From: Peristeroidobacter agariperforans
Lineage (GTDB): Bacteria > Pseudomonadota > Gammaproteobacteria > Steroidobacterales > Steroidobacteraceae
DNA: 64,000 nt
NCBI RefSeq assembly: GCF_004138335.1
Contig: NZ_RYFW01000003.1
Span: forward strand, 124,001-188,000
Direction of reading: 5' to 3'
Shown: in pieces, positions 1 through 8,189 of the stretch
How the letters are laid out: each line of letters begins with the position of its first letter
How positions within the stretch are numbered: position 1 is the first letter of the stretch
Notes under the pieces: generated by a model
Databases searched by the model: none
What the model was told of the DNA's origin: nothing
Seen by the model: only the letters and a program-made list of their open reading frames with translations
Made by a program: the position numbers and the translations under genes

Positions 1-450
1 GCAAAGGATCTGGACGGTTAAGCCGCTGGAGATGGCGGTTTCCGCCATCTCCAGCGCCCGATGCAGCGCATTGAGCTCGGCTATGTTATTCGTGCCAGCA
101 GGGTTGTAGAGGCCGTGCCAGAGCTGCGCTAGCTCGCCATTGCGATAGACCGCGAGTCCGGAACCCGCCCGGCCAGGGTTGGGATCGCAGGCGCCGTCGC
201 AGTAGATTTGTAGATCGAACGGAGATGGTCCGGCTTGCACTGAAGCCTGCTCGCTTGGCTTGTTTGCAGCCCGGCGCACGAAGGTGGACCTGGGCGCACC
301 GCCCGCGAAAGCTCGCTCCGCTTCTGCACGGGTCGCGAATGACTTGTAGCGCGCGCCCGCGAATCTATCGACCTGTCGATGCGTGGTGGCCCAGTCTGTG
401 AACACGCCGGTCTGCCGTCCTGCCCAGACCACATAGAATTTCTGTGCCAA
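1..450 (-). CDS. Ribonuclease H with viroplasmin-like N-terminal domain (3' end outside window)
   Basis: This gene runs off the left edge and 150 codons are visible. The first 40 residues (AQKFYVVWAGRQTGVFTDW...GARYKSF) match the viroplasmin/caulimovirus-VI RNA-DNA hybrid-binding domain that precedes RNase H in many bacterial and eukaryotic RNases H1. A variable linker follows, then the RNase H fold with DGACDPNPG (first catalytic Asp near residue 85) and NIAELNALHRALE (catalytic Glu). It should cut RNA in RNA-DNA hybrids in the cytoplasm. No ATG exists in this frame. A TTG at 450 has GAAGG seven bases upstream and is the likely start. The remaining catalytic Asp residues lie outside the window. 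Confidence 0.85.
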   Translation of the reverse strand, partial: MAQKFYVVWAGRQTGVFTDWATTHRQVDRFAGARYKSFATRAEAERAFAGGAPRSTFVRRAANKPSEQASVQAGPSPFDLQIYCDGACDPNPGRAGSGLAVYRNGELAQLWHGLYNPAGTNNIAELNALHRALEMAETAISSGLTVQILC

Positions 451-487
451 CGCGCGACCTTCGTTCGATTGGATGAGTGGGCCAAGT

Positions 488-1723
488 CTAAAGCACGCGC
501 TGCGTGGCGAGTACTACATCAACAGTTCGCTGCCAGTGCCGCACGTCGAGCCCTGCGTAACCGCATACTGCGTCGACGATCTGGCGTCTGACGAATGGCA
601 GCTTGCTGCCAAAGCCGCTCGCGATCCGGTTGGCAGTAGCACCGAAGGCCCCATCCGATTCTGCAAGTGCGATGATGCGGCTGGCTCTTTCGTAGGTTCG
701 TAGTTGGGATTCGCGTGCCGCTCGATAGGTGGCGAGCGCCTGGGGCACCTGCGACGGCGTCGCGCGATGCAGTACCGCTGCCAGAGTGATTGCATCTGCC
801 AACGCCATGTTTGCGCCCATACCCAATTGCGGATCGAATGCATGCGCTGCGTCGCCGATGCAGACCAGATGCTTTGTGTGCCAAGTCTGCATTCGAACGT
901 GCGAGAACGACCAATGCTGGAGGGCGTCGAATCCCGTCAATTCGTCGAGCGAGCTGCGTAGCTCGGGATACTTCAAGGCCAGCACCATTCGCCAAGCCTC
1001 GAAGTCGCCTCGCTCCAGTGCCTGAACCTGCGACTGCGACTGATTGATGAACAGCGTTGCGCGGTGTTTTCCTCGTTCATCGACACCGATCGGGAGCACG
1101 CCGATGTATTCATCGTGGCCCCGATGAATCTGCAGGAGTTGGCTTGAGTCGCATCCTGACGGTAAGAGCGCGTCGACGCTAAACGCCCCCCGCTCGCGGC
1201 GTGCAACTTCAACGGTCGGTGTTACACGAAGTCGCAATCGAGAATGGACGCCATCACTAATGACGACAAGGTCATAGGGCCCGGATGTTCCGCCGTCGTC
1301 CAGAGTGAGCCACGTTGCGACATCGCTCGTTGCGATGTCTTGAACGTGCACGCCAGATCGGACATCGGCGCACGCGTTGTTGAGTGCACCCCAAAGAGCG
1401 CGATAGAGCGCGGGGCGGCCAATGCCCACGGCGTGGTCGTGCAAGCCTGATGGATAGACCAGGCGGAACGCGGCGGCGCTGGCCGTATCCACGCGGCGGA
1501 TGCGATCGATCCGGGCCCCTTGCGATTCGATCGTGGCGACTAGCCCCAGCGCTCGCAACGCATCCAGTCCGACCGGCTGCAGCAGCATACCGGCGCCCTG
1601 CGGTACCGATGGTTGGCGGCGTTCGAACACAGTAACGCGGTGACCTTGCCGGCCAAGTAGGATTGCGACACTCATGCCAGCGATACCGGCGCCAATGACG
1701 GCGATGTGTAGGGTGGCGGTCAT
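488..1723 (-). CDS. FAD-dependent monooxygenase, salicylate-hydroxylase/UbiH-like
   Basis: The 411-aa protein has the flavoprotein hydroxylase layout. It opens with the dinucleotide fold VIGAGIAGMSVAILLGRQGH and ends the FAD domain with GDAAHAFDPQLGMGANMALADA, the segment that contacts the flavin phosphate and ribityl chain. It probably uses NAD(P)H and O2 to hydroxylate a small, possibly aromatic or polyketide-like substrate; the substrate cannot be read from the sequence. Its start overlaps the stop of the upstream desaturase gene by 4 bp, so the two are probably co-transcribed. The RNase H gene follows on the same strand after 37 bp. Confidence 0.85.
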   Translation of the reverse strand: MTATLHIAVIGAGIAGMSVAILLGRQGHRVTVFERRQPSVPQGAGMLLQPVGLDALRALGLVATIESQGARIDRIRRVDTASAAAFRLVYPSGLHDHAVGIGRPALYRALWGALNNACADVRSGVHVQDIATSDVATWLTLDDGGTSGPYDLVVISDGVHSRLRLRVTPTVEVARRERGAFSVDALLPSGCDSSQLLQIHRGHDEYIGVLPIGVDERGKHRATLFINQSQSQVQALERGDFEAWRMVLALKYPELRSSLDELTGFDALQHWSFSHVRMQTWHTKHLVCIGDAAHAFDPQLGMGANMALADAITLAAVLHRATPSQVPQALATYRAARESQLRTYERASRIIALAESDGAFGATANRIASGFGSKLPFVRRQIVDAVCGYAGLDVRHWQRTVDVVLATQRVL

Positions 1724-2715
1724 CGCGGCTCGCTCATCCGGACCGGCGGCATGCGGCGCCCAAGCCTGTTACCGATCTGCACTGGTGAATCCAGCGGCAT
1801 CAGTTCAGGTCGTGCCGGCAGATCTTCGGGCAGTCGCACATCCCACACGAGTCCGACTCTTCGCAGGGAGACCAGTACCCACCAGCCCGGGTCCCACTCG
1901 CCGTCGAACAAGCCGAGCTTCGCAGAGCCGGGGTACGCGTGATGATTGTTGTGCCAGCACTCGCCCATGGTGAGCAGAGAAGTCCAGCGGATGTTCCGTC
2001 CCTGGACTGCCGCGCCGCTCACCCGATAGTGCATCTCACCGTGATTGTGGGCGAAGTATCCGATCAACCAATGTCCGAGCACTCCGGCGGTCACGCGCGC
2101 ACACACGCCCCAGAAAACGAAGCTCCATCCGCCCCAGACAAAGAACCCCAGCACCCATGGCAACTGCTGCAGCATCCAGGTGCGTTCGAGGAAGCAGTAG
2201 AACTTATCCTTCGCCACAGCGGCTTCGATGTGAATTTCGGGCGGCGCCTCAAGGTGCAGATCACAATGCAATTGCCACCAGGCGTCGCGACAGAACCCGC
2301 TGCCGTGACGGAGGTAGTCGTGACACCTCGGCAACCGCTGCGCGTAGTCACGCAACTCGTGCTGTCGTAACAAAGAGATCGGCCCCGACAACCCGACCAG
2401 CGTCCCGCAATAGACGAACAGGTAGGCGAGCCAGCGCGGACACTGGTAGCTGTTGTGGATCAGCTTGCGATGACTGCCGAGCGAGTGCCCGAAGAGCAGA
2501 ACGATGGCCGTGCTGATCACGAACAGTGCGACTGCCGAAGGCGTAGCCGTCGCAACACCGCCCATCACAGCGCCAAGCAACATCATCGTGAACCATATGG
2601 ATCGCGCGGGTGAATAGTCGACGGCGCCCTGACACACGGCCGCCATCCCTCGGGCCTGGACGCGGTGGCCCTCCACGCTGCCCGTGGCGGGGGTGTGAGG
2701 GTTGTCATTGATCAT
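1720..2715 (-). CDS. Fatty-acid / acyl-CoA desaturase family membrane protein
   Basis: The 331-aa protein has several hydrophobic segments and the histidine clusters of the stearoyl-CoA desaturase family. HSLGSHRKLIHNSY carries the first histidines and WHNNHHAYPGSAKLGLFDGEWDPGW carries the last box, typical of delta-9 desaturases. The middle region (HCDLHLEAPPEIHIE) deviates from the usual HRxHH box, so activity on an ordinary fatty acyl chain is uncertain. It probably inserts a double bond using a di-iron centre in the inner membrane. Four bases overlap with the downstream monooxygenase, suggesting a two-gene unit that modifies a lipid or secondary metabolite. Confidence 0.75.
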   Translation of the reverse strand: MINDNPHTPATGSVEGHRVQARGMAAVCQGAVDYSPARSIWFTMMLLGAVMGGVATATPSAVALFVISTAIVLLFGHSLGSHRKLIHNSYQCPRWLAYLFVYCGTLVGLSGPISLLRQHELRDYAQRLPRCHDYLRHGSGFCRDAWWQLHCDLHLEAPPEIHIEAAVAKDKFYCFLERTWMLQQLPWVLGFFVWGGWSFVFWGVCARVTAGVLGHWLIGYFAHNHGEMHYRVSGAAVQGRNIRWTSLLTMGECWHNNHHAYPGSAKLGLFDGEWDPGWWVLVSLRRVGLVWDVRLPEDLPARPELMPLDSPVQIGNRLGRRMPPVRMSEPR

Positions 2716-2956
2716 TGCATCGCTCCTACACCGTATGACGGTGTGTCTTGGGCCACATGCTCGAGGCTGAGCGGAGATGCGATGGATTGGCTTCCTGATT
2801 GATCCGCGAGGAACAAAGAGCCCTCGCTCACCCGCGCATCAATGACTTACGGACTTCCGGAAAGATCTTTTTGGAACCGGCGCCGGCTAGAACTTAGAAA
2901 CTGCGCAGGGGGAGGATCGAGAATTCGTGTAGCGCTTCAGCCCGACCAATCGGCCT

Positions 2957-3000
2957 GGTTCCTGCAGTGCCGGGGGCGGGTACGCGTGCGGGAATCACGA
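2957..3000 (+). repeat. Dispersed repeat, copy 1 (partial core)
   Basis: It contains GGTTCCTGCAGTGCC followed by GGGCGGGTACGCGTGCGG, the core of a family with about 17 copies in this window. The 5' head of the element is not recognisable. The copy lies 85 bp past the stop of the minus-strand PhyH gene. An opposite-orientation match to another core segment (CGTGTAGCGCTTC) lies about 20 bp to the left. Confidence 0.6.
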
Positions 3001-3084
3001 TACGTTCCCGAGACCCAAGATGTACTTCGCAAGATCACCGATGCGCTGAAAGGTTTCTGGACGTATCCGCGCAGCCTGGTCCGT

Positions 3085-3750
3085 CTACGCCCGGGCATGG
3101 CGCGGAATAAAGTGGGCTTGTATCGAACGCCGCGGCCTGGCCGAGCGGTTGGCGCCGGGGCTATGCCATGCCGATGCATTGAAGATGATCATTGACCCTG
3201 CCGGACCGCACGCGACGATTTGCTCTTCGCGAGCGTCGTTTGTCACGCCAACAGGTCCGTGCGGCGTCAAATGCGATCCTGGCACGAATCGCGTGGCGCC
3301 GTTCTCGGCATCAAAGGCATCCACCATCAAGATGCAGCCCACCAGGGGCCATCCATTGGCCCGATCCTGATACGGAACGTCCACATGATGGGCCTCCGCC
3401 GGTGCGCCGGGATGGAGCGTTCTGCCGCGCATACCGCTCAGCTTAAAGGGCTCGCCGATGATCTGACGACATGCGGCCAGCAGTGGCGGATAGATGTAGA
3501 TCCCGTCGAACCCCGGCCCGCGATTTACGAAGTCATCCAGGCGCGTGGAAAATCCGTTGCGCGCAGTACGCACGTCAGCTGGATCGGCCATCCTCATCGC
3601 ATGATCGAACGCACTAGATAGCCGCTCGCAGCCGCCCTGAATGACGGGCCCCGGTATGACGACAAAGCCACTATCCCGAAGTTGTCGGGTCGACTCGAGA
3701 GGCAGACACTCCGTGGCGATGCCGTCGTACCAGTCAATCGTCTTCGTCAT
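3085..3750 (-). CDS. Phytanoyl-CoA dioxygenase (PhyH) family protein
   Basis: The 221-aa protein is a short Fe(II)/2-oxoglutarate oxygenase. The metal-binding HxD is seen in AEAHHVDVPYQD, the distal histidine in SAWHSPGANRS, and the 2-oxoglutarate-binding arginine just after it (ARPRRS). FVPGSH is also typical of PhyH enzymes. It probably hydroxylates a small molecule in the cytoplasm; the substrate is unknown. It lies between two copies of the dispersed repeat (2957 and 3782), the same arrangement as the accessory genes at 48-58 kb. Confidence 0.85.
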   Translation of the reverse strand: MTKTIDWYDGIATECLPLESTRQLRDSGFVVIPGPVIQGGCERLSSAFDHAMRMADPADVRTARNGFSTRLDDFVNRGPGFDGIYIYPPLLAACRQIIGEPFKLSGMRGRTLHPGAPAEAHHVDVPYQDRANGWPLVGCILMVDAFDAENGATRFVPGSHLTPHGPVGVTNDAREEQIVACGPAGSMIIFNASAWHSPGANRSARPRRSIQAHFIPRHARA

Positions 3751-3781
3751 ATGGCCGCCGCAGGTGCAGTGGTTCCGAACG

Positions 3782-3862
3782 ATCAGCAGCGTTCAGTGGA
3801 TGCAGGGAGTTCCGAAGAAGGGATACGCGGTGTTCCTGCAGTATCGGTGCGGGTGCGTGTGA
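3782..3862 (+). repeat. Dispersed repeat, copy 2
   Basis: A full-length copy: head TCAGCAGCGTTCAGTGGA, then GTTCCGAAGAAGGG, then core GTTCCTGCAGTATCGGTGC and GGGTGCGTGTGAG. It ends 11 bp from the stop codon of the small minus-strand ORF at 3873-4019. Translated on the plus strand it reads PKKGYAVFLQYRCGCV and then a stop. Confidence 0.85.
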
Positions 3863-3872
3863 GCTTCCTTCG

Positions 3873-4019
3873 TCACCATGTCGTGGGGACTTCTATCGTG
3901 TCGATCTCCTCGGCAGTCCACCAGTGATCAAAGCAAACTTCGAGTGCGACGATTTCATCCAGCAGTGCACGGCGTATTTCTACGTCAGCTAGAGGTAGGT
4001 GCTCAAAGAGTTCGCGCAC
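3873..4019 (-). CDS. Small acidic protein of 48 aa, unknown function
   Basis: This short ORF starts with GTG at 4019 and has a perfect AAGGAGG five bases upstream, unusually strong support for so small a gene. The product begins VRELFEHLPLADVEIRR and ends DTIEVPTTW. It is acidic and probably helical, with no signal peptide or membrane segment. I do not recognise the family. It sits alone between a repeat copy (3782-3862) and the TetR promoter region, facing away from the TetR gene, like a miniature cassette gene. Confidence 0.6.
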   Translation of the reverse strand: MRELFEHLPLADVEIRRALLDEIVALEVCFDHWWTAEEIDTIEVPTTW

Positions 4020-4130
4020 AAATGCCTCCTTACAGTTCCTCAGAATAAGCGCACGATATGCTCACGAAGTATAGCCACTCGTCGTATTGCCAATCTTCAC
4101 GGCCATGGCCTCCGTCCGGCGGATTGTCAT

Positions 4131-4156
4131 TCACACACGTGTGAGTGAATATTGAC
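4131..4156. promoter_or_regulatory. Probable TetR-family operator upstream of the TetR gene
   Basis: An imperfect palindrome centred on CACACGTGTG, with TTCAC and GTGAA arms. The right half continues GAGTGAATATTGA, closely matching a second site at 5081-5106 before the receptor gene. A TTGACA hexamer abuts its right edge. Paired sites before a TetR gene and its neighbouring operon suggest autoregulation plus target control; binding itself is inference. Confidence 0.65.
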
Positions 4157-4264
4157 ATCGGGCCAACTTGATGGCTCACTTTGGGTCACGGGCCGTAGCC
4201 GCCGCCCGCAGGGGGACGGCTCGATGCTTTGTTTCTGACTGCCGAGGATGACGGAGCCTGAACC

Positions 4265-4999
4265 GTGCTCGCACAGGTAAAAACCCGAGGTAAGCACCTG
4301 GCTGCGCCGAAGCGGCGTTCTGCTGGCCGCAGGCGTGTCAGTAAGGCAGACCAGCGCGCGGAAATGATGGAGCAGATCCTCGACACGGCCGAGGAGCTGT
4401 TCTCCAAGCACGGGCTGTACGGAGTCACTCTCAAGGATGTGGCCCAACGTTTGGGCGTGCACCACACGTTGATGAATTATTACTTCAAGGACAAGAAGAA
4501 GCTGTTCGACGCCGTGTTTGCACGCCGCGCTGTCGTGACCAGCACGCGTCGTATGCAGGCGCTGGACGAATACGACCTGGCGACCGGCGGCAAGCCAACC
4601 GTCGAAGGCGCATTACATGCGTTTCTCGATACCGACCTCGATCTTTATATCGAGGGTGGGGAGCACTGGAAGAATTACGGAGCGCTGGGCGCGCAAGTGG
4701 CCAACACCCCGGAGTGGGGCGCCGAGCTGATGGACAAACACTTCGATCCAGTCGTGCTGCGTCTGATCGGGCTGTTGAAGCGCGCGCTGCCGAATTGCTC
4801 CGAGCAAGATATTTTCTGGGGATATCACTTCGTAACCGGCGCGCTGCTGCTCACGCTGGCGCGCACCGGACGAATCGACAAGCTCTCTGGCGGCGCCTGC
4901 AAATCGGATGATTTCGCCGCGGTGAAAAAGCGCATGGCGAGCTTCATGGCAGCGGGTTTTCGCGAAGTGACGAAGCCAACGAGCGCCGGCGCACACTGA
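4265..4999 (+). CDS. TetR family transcriptional regulator
   Basis: The 244-aa protein has a basic N-terminal tail of about 30 residues, then a TetR DNA-binding domain. The helix-turn-helix is near residues 54-75 (VTLKDVAQRLGVHHTLMNYYF) and is followed by the usual KKKLFDAVF. The C-terminal ligand-binding domain is unassigned. The GTG start at 4265 has GGAG a few bases upstream; an internal ATG at 4364 would remove the basic tail. It stands directly before the receptor-DUF3604 operon, and similar palindromes lie before both, so it is the likely local repressor. Confidence 0.9.
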   Translation: MLAQVKTRGKHLAAPKRRSAGRRRVSKADQRAEMMEQILDTAEELFSKHGLYGVTLKDVAQRLGVHHTLMNYYFKDKKKLFDAVFARRAVVTSTRRMQALDEYDLATGGKPTVEGALHAFLDTDLDLYIEGGEHWKNYGALGAQVANTPEWGAELMDKHFDPVVLRLIGLLKRALPNCSEQDIFWGYHFVTGALLLTLARTGRIDKLSGGACKSDDFAAVKKRMASFMAAGFREVTKPTSAGAH

Positions 5000-5080
5000 T
5001 TTTTCGGGCTGAGCGTCGCTTCGTCGGTACAGGGGGAGGTCTCATGGGCGATGCTTGACGGCCGTTTCGGCGCTCGGACA

Positions 5081-5106
5081 CTCACTCACGTGTGAATGAA
5101 TATCAA
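5081..5106. promoter_or_regulatory. Probable TetR-family operator upstream of the receptor operon
   Basis: CTCACTCACGTGTGAATGAA plus TATCAA matches the site at 4131-4156 at most positions, including the central CACGTG and the right arm GTGAxTGAATAT. It ends about 35 bp before the receptor start codon, well placed to block initiation or elongation at the operon promoter. Confidence 0.65.
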
Positions 5107-5141
5107 GATCAATCATCAGCACGACCAACAGGGGGATCATC

Positions 5142-8100
5142 ATGAAACTCGCGTTTTACGGGGCTTCGGGCCTGGCATTGCTATTCGGTGTAACCGGCGC
5201 AGGGCCGGCTCGGGCGCAGTCTGTGCCGGCAGGCGCAAATGAAGAGGGCGCACTGACTGAAATCGTCGTTACCGGTTCGTTCATCCGGGGCACTGCGGTG
5301 GACACCGCATTGCCGGTCGAAGTGTATTCGCAGGAAGACCTCGAGCTGCGCGGCGCGCCGACCGCTCTCGAATTCGCCAAGAGCCTGACGATTGCCGGGC
5401 CAACCACCGGCGAGTCCTACTATTTCGGCGGACCCACGTTGATCGGCTCGGTCAACTACAACCTGCGCGGGCTGGGCTCCGACAAGACGCTGATCCTGCT
5501 CAACGGCCGGCGCATGGACATCAACACGGCGAACATTCCATCGCTGGCGCTCGCCCGCACCGAAATTCTCAAGGACGGCGCGGCCACGATCTACGGCGCG
5601 GACGCCATTGGCGGCGTCGTGAACTTCATCACCCGCGATCGATTCGTGGGCCTCGATATGAACGCGCAGTACAAGTACGTCGATGGCTCGGACGGCGACT
5701 ATTCCGCCGGCATCCTCGGCGGCTTCGGGGAAGGGCGGGTGAATCTGATCGCGTCCGTCGAGTACGAGCATCGTTCGCGACTGCACGCTCTGGATCGCGA
5801 TTTCACCCGCGATTCGCTCGATCCCACCCGGGCCGGGTACAACCCCGCGCCGTGGTCGACTTTGACCAACCTCGCAGGATGGGTGCCGCGTGGCGCGTTG
5901 CCAGCTGTTCCCACCGCGACCATCGATGGTGAATTCGGTGCGCCTGTGGGTGGCATCGTGTCCGACTTCACTCGTCAGTCATGCGAAGCGGTCGGGGGCA
6001 GATACGACAACAACTTCACCTGCGCCTATAACTACATCCCCTATTACAACGTGGTTGAGGACAACGACATCTATCGGGGCTATCTACAGCTCAATGCGGA
6101 TGTATCGGACAACATGAAGTTTCACGCCGATGCTTCCTACGCTCGCGTGACCTCGCCTCAGGTCTTCGCATCGCCCGCACAGCCGATGGTGCGAGGTCCT
6201 GCGATGGCGACCGGTTCGACGTTTCAGATCTACGTGCCGATCGAAAATCCTTACGCCGCGGATTTTGCGGCTCGCAACGGCATCACCGGTGCTTCGGGGT
6301 TCACGCCTGTGACTTATCGACTGTTGGGTCACGGCGGCAACTTCGCTTTCGGCGATGGCAAGGGCTTTGGCGTGCCCGATCGGATCGACAATGAGATCTG
6401 GCGCCTGTCCGCGGGTATCAACGGAACGCTGGGCGAGTGGGCGGGCGGAGCGCGGGACGTGGGTTATGACTTCGCCGTGACCTACAACCATTCGGACGCG
6501 TTCAACACTCACCCGGACACGATCGGCTATCGCCTGCAGCAGGCACTGAACGGCTTCGGCGGTCCAAACTGCCAGGCGGCCGACCTCGACCCGGCGCGCT
6601 TCGGCACACAGAATCCAGCGGCGGCCGGTCAAAATGGCTGCATGTGGTGGAATCCGTTCTCCACTTCATTCGCAGGTCAGCCGGTCCGCGGCCTGGCCAA
6701 TCCGAACTACGCCGCGGGCTCGGAAAACTCACTGGAGCTGACGCGTTGGTTGTTCGATCCACGCGCCACGCGGACGATCAACGAGAACACCACAGTGGAT
6801 CTGGTGTTCGATGGCATGCTGGGCGTGCAACTGCCCGGCGGTGAAGTGGGTTGGGCGGTGGGCGGTCAATATCGCGACGTAAAGAGTCGCGAAGACATTC
6901 CCGATCCGCTGTACAACGGCAGTCTTGCGTGTGAGTGGCCCGCCGAATTCACCAGCGGCAACGGCGCCGGACGGCCGAACCTGCCGGCATCGCCGTTGCC
7001 AACGAACGACCCGAACTTCCGCGGCTGTACGCCGGATAGTCCGGGGCCGTTCGTGCTGTTCGCCCCGAACCCTCCGGATACGCTGGGGCGCCATCAACAG
7101 TCTGCATTCGCCGAGTTGCGCCTGCCGGTGCTTTCCAACCTGGATTTCCAGGCTGCTGCACGTCACGAGGAATTTGAGGGTGGTCTCGGCGCCACCGTGT
7201 ACAAGCTCGCGGGCAAATGGAATGTCTGGGGGCCGCTGTCGTTTCGTGGCTCGTATGGCACGAACTATCAAGCGCCGCCGCTGAGCGCCGTGCCCGGTGC
7301 CGTTACGGTTGCTGCGCGCACCTACACGGCAGCCGCTGGCAACTGGTTGGGCGCGCAGTTCATCACTGATGCGAATCTGAAGCCGGAAACGGCGACCGCC
7401 AAGAACTTCGGCGTGATCTGGCAGAGCGATGGTTTCGGGGCCGGTCATCGGTTCCAGGCGATCGTCGATTACTTCGACATCCGGACCGAGGACAAGATCG
7501 ATCAGGTCGCGGATCCGAATCAGATCGCGAGCCTGGTGTTCAACGGGCCGGGCAATACGATTACGACCTGCGATCCGAGCGCGCAGCCGCTGTTGAACCG
7601 CGTGACATTCAATGCCGGATGTACCGTCGGCATGAGTGGCGTCGGCACGTTCTCATCGATATCCACTCGCTATGGCAATGGTCCCGGCCAGACCACCAAC
7701 GGCTTCGATTTCCAGAGCCGGTACGATATGCCGGTGGGACCCGGCGATCTGTCGCTCGGCCTGAACGCCACGAAAATCACCGAGCTGAAGACCGGCCCTA
7801 CGTTGCTCGATGGCGTGGTCGTTTCGATGGGCGACGACCGGCTGGGCAATTTGAACTTCGCCACCTTCGCGCAGGCCGCGCCTGAATGGCGCGCGAACGT
7901 CGATGCTAACTACCGATTCGATCGTCACAACGTGAGAGTCGGCGTGAACTACGTCTCGGCGGTGAAGGACGAGCGGCCCGGCGCGCAGTATGGCGAGGAG
8001 GGCGAAGACTTCATCACCGTCGATCTCACTTATCGCTTCGAGTTCAACGACGGCCTCGCGCTCTCTGCGACCGTGGCGAACGCGTTCGACCGCGATCCGC

Positions 8101-8189
8101 CGCCGGCTCAGGAAGAGTTCGGCTACGACCCGTGGACTGCGAATCCGCTGGGTCGCACAGCTGAGGTCGGCCTCAGGATGTCGTTCTGA
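5142..8189 (+). CDS. TonB-dependent outer-membrane receptor
   Basis: The 1015-aa protein has a signal peptide (to about residue 25), then the TonB-box-like EIVVTGSFIRG and a plug domain. The remainder is a long beta-barrel ending in the aromatic GLRMSF typical of Omp insertion. An AGGGGG-rich ribosome site precedes the ATG. It should import a large or scarce ligand with TonB energy. Stop and start overlap with the DUF3604 gene at 8189, so it heads a four-gene operon. The ligand is unknown. Confidence 0.95.
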   Translation: MKLAFYGASGLALLFGVTGAGPARAQSVPAGANEEGALTEIVVTGSFIRGTAVDTALPVEVYSQEDLELRGAPTALEFAKSLTIAGPTTGESYYFGGPTLIGSVNYNLRGLGSDKTLILLNGRRMDINTANIPSLALARTEILKDGAATIYGADAIGGVVNFITRDRFVGLDMNAQYKYVDGSDGDYSAGILGGFGEGRVNLIASVEYEHRSRLHALDRDFTRDSLDPTRAGYNPAPWSTLTNLAGWVPRGALPAVPTATIDGEFGAPVGGIVSDFTRQSCEAVGGRYDNNFTCAYNYIPYYNVVEDNDIYRGYLQLNADVSDNMKFHADASYARVTSPQVFASPAQPMVRGPAMATGSTFQIYVPIENPYAADFAARNGITGASGFTPVTYRLLGHGGNFAFGDGKGFGVPDRIDNEIWRLSAGINGTLGEWAGGARDVGYDFAVTYNHSDAFNTHPDTIGYRLQQALNGFGGPNCQAADLDPARFGTQNPAAAGQNGCMWWNPFSTSFAGQPVRGLANPNYAAGSENSLELTRWLFDPRATRTINENTTVDLVFDGMLGVQLPGGEVGWAVGGQYRDVKSREDIPDPLYNGSLACEWPAEFTSGNGAGRPNLPASPLPTNDPNFRGCTPDSPGPFVLFAPNPPDTLGRHQQSAFAELRLPVLSNLDFQAAARHEEFEGGLGATVYKLAGKWNVWGPLSFRGSYGTNYQAPPLSAVPGAVTVAARTYTAAAGNWLGAQFITDANLKPETATAKNFGVIWQSDGFGAGHRFQAIVDYFDIRTEDKIDQVADPNQIASLVFNGPGNTITTCDPSAQPLLNRVTFNAGCTVGMSGVGTFSSISTRYGNGPGQTTNGFDFQSRYDMPVGPGDLSLGLNATKITELKTGPTLLDGVVVSMGDDRLGNLNFATFAQAAPEWRANVDANYRFDRHNVRVGVNYVSAVKDERPGAQYGEEGEDFITVDLTYRFEFNDGLALSATVANAFDRDPPPAQEEFGYDPWTANPLGRTAEVGLRMSF

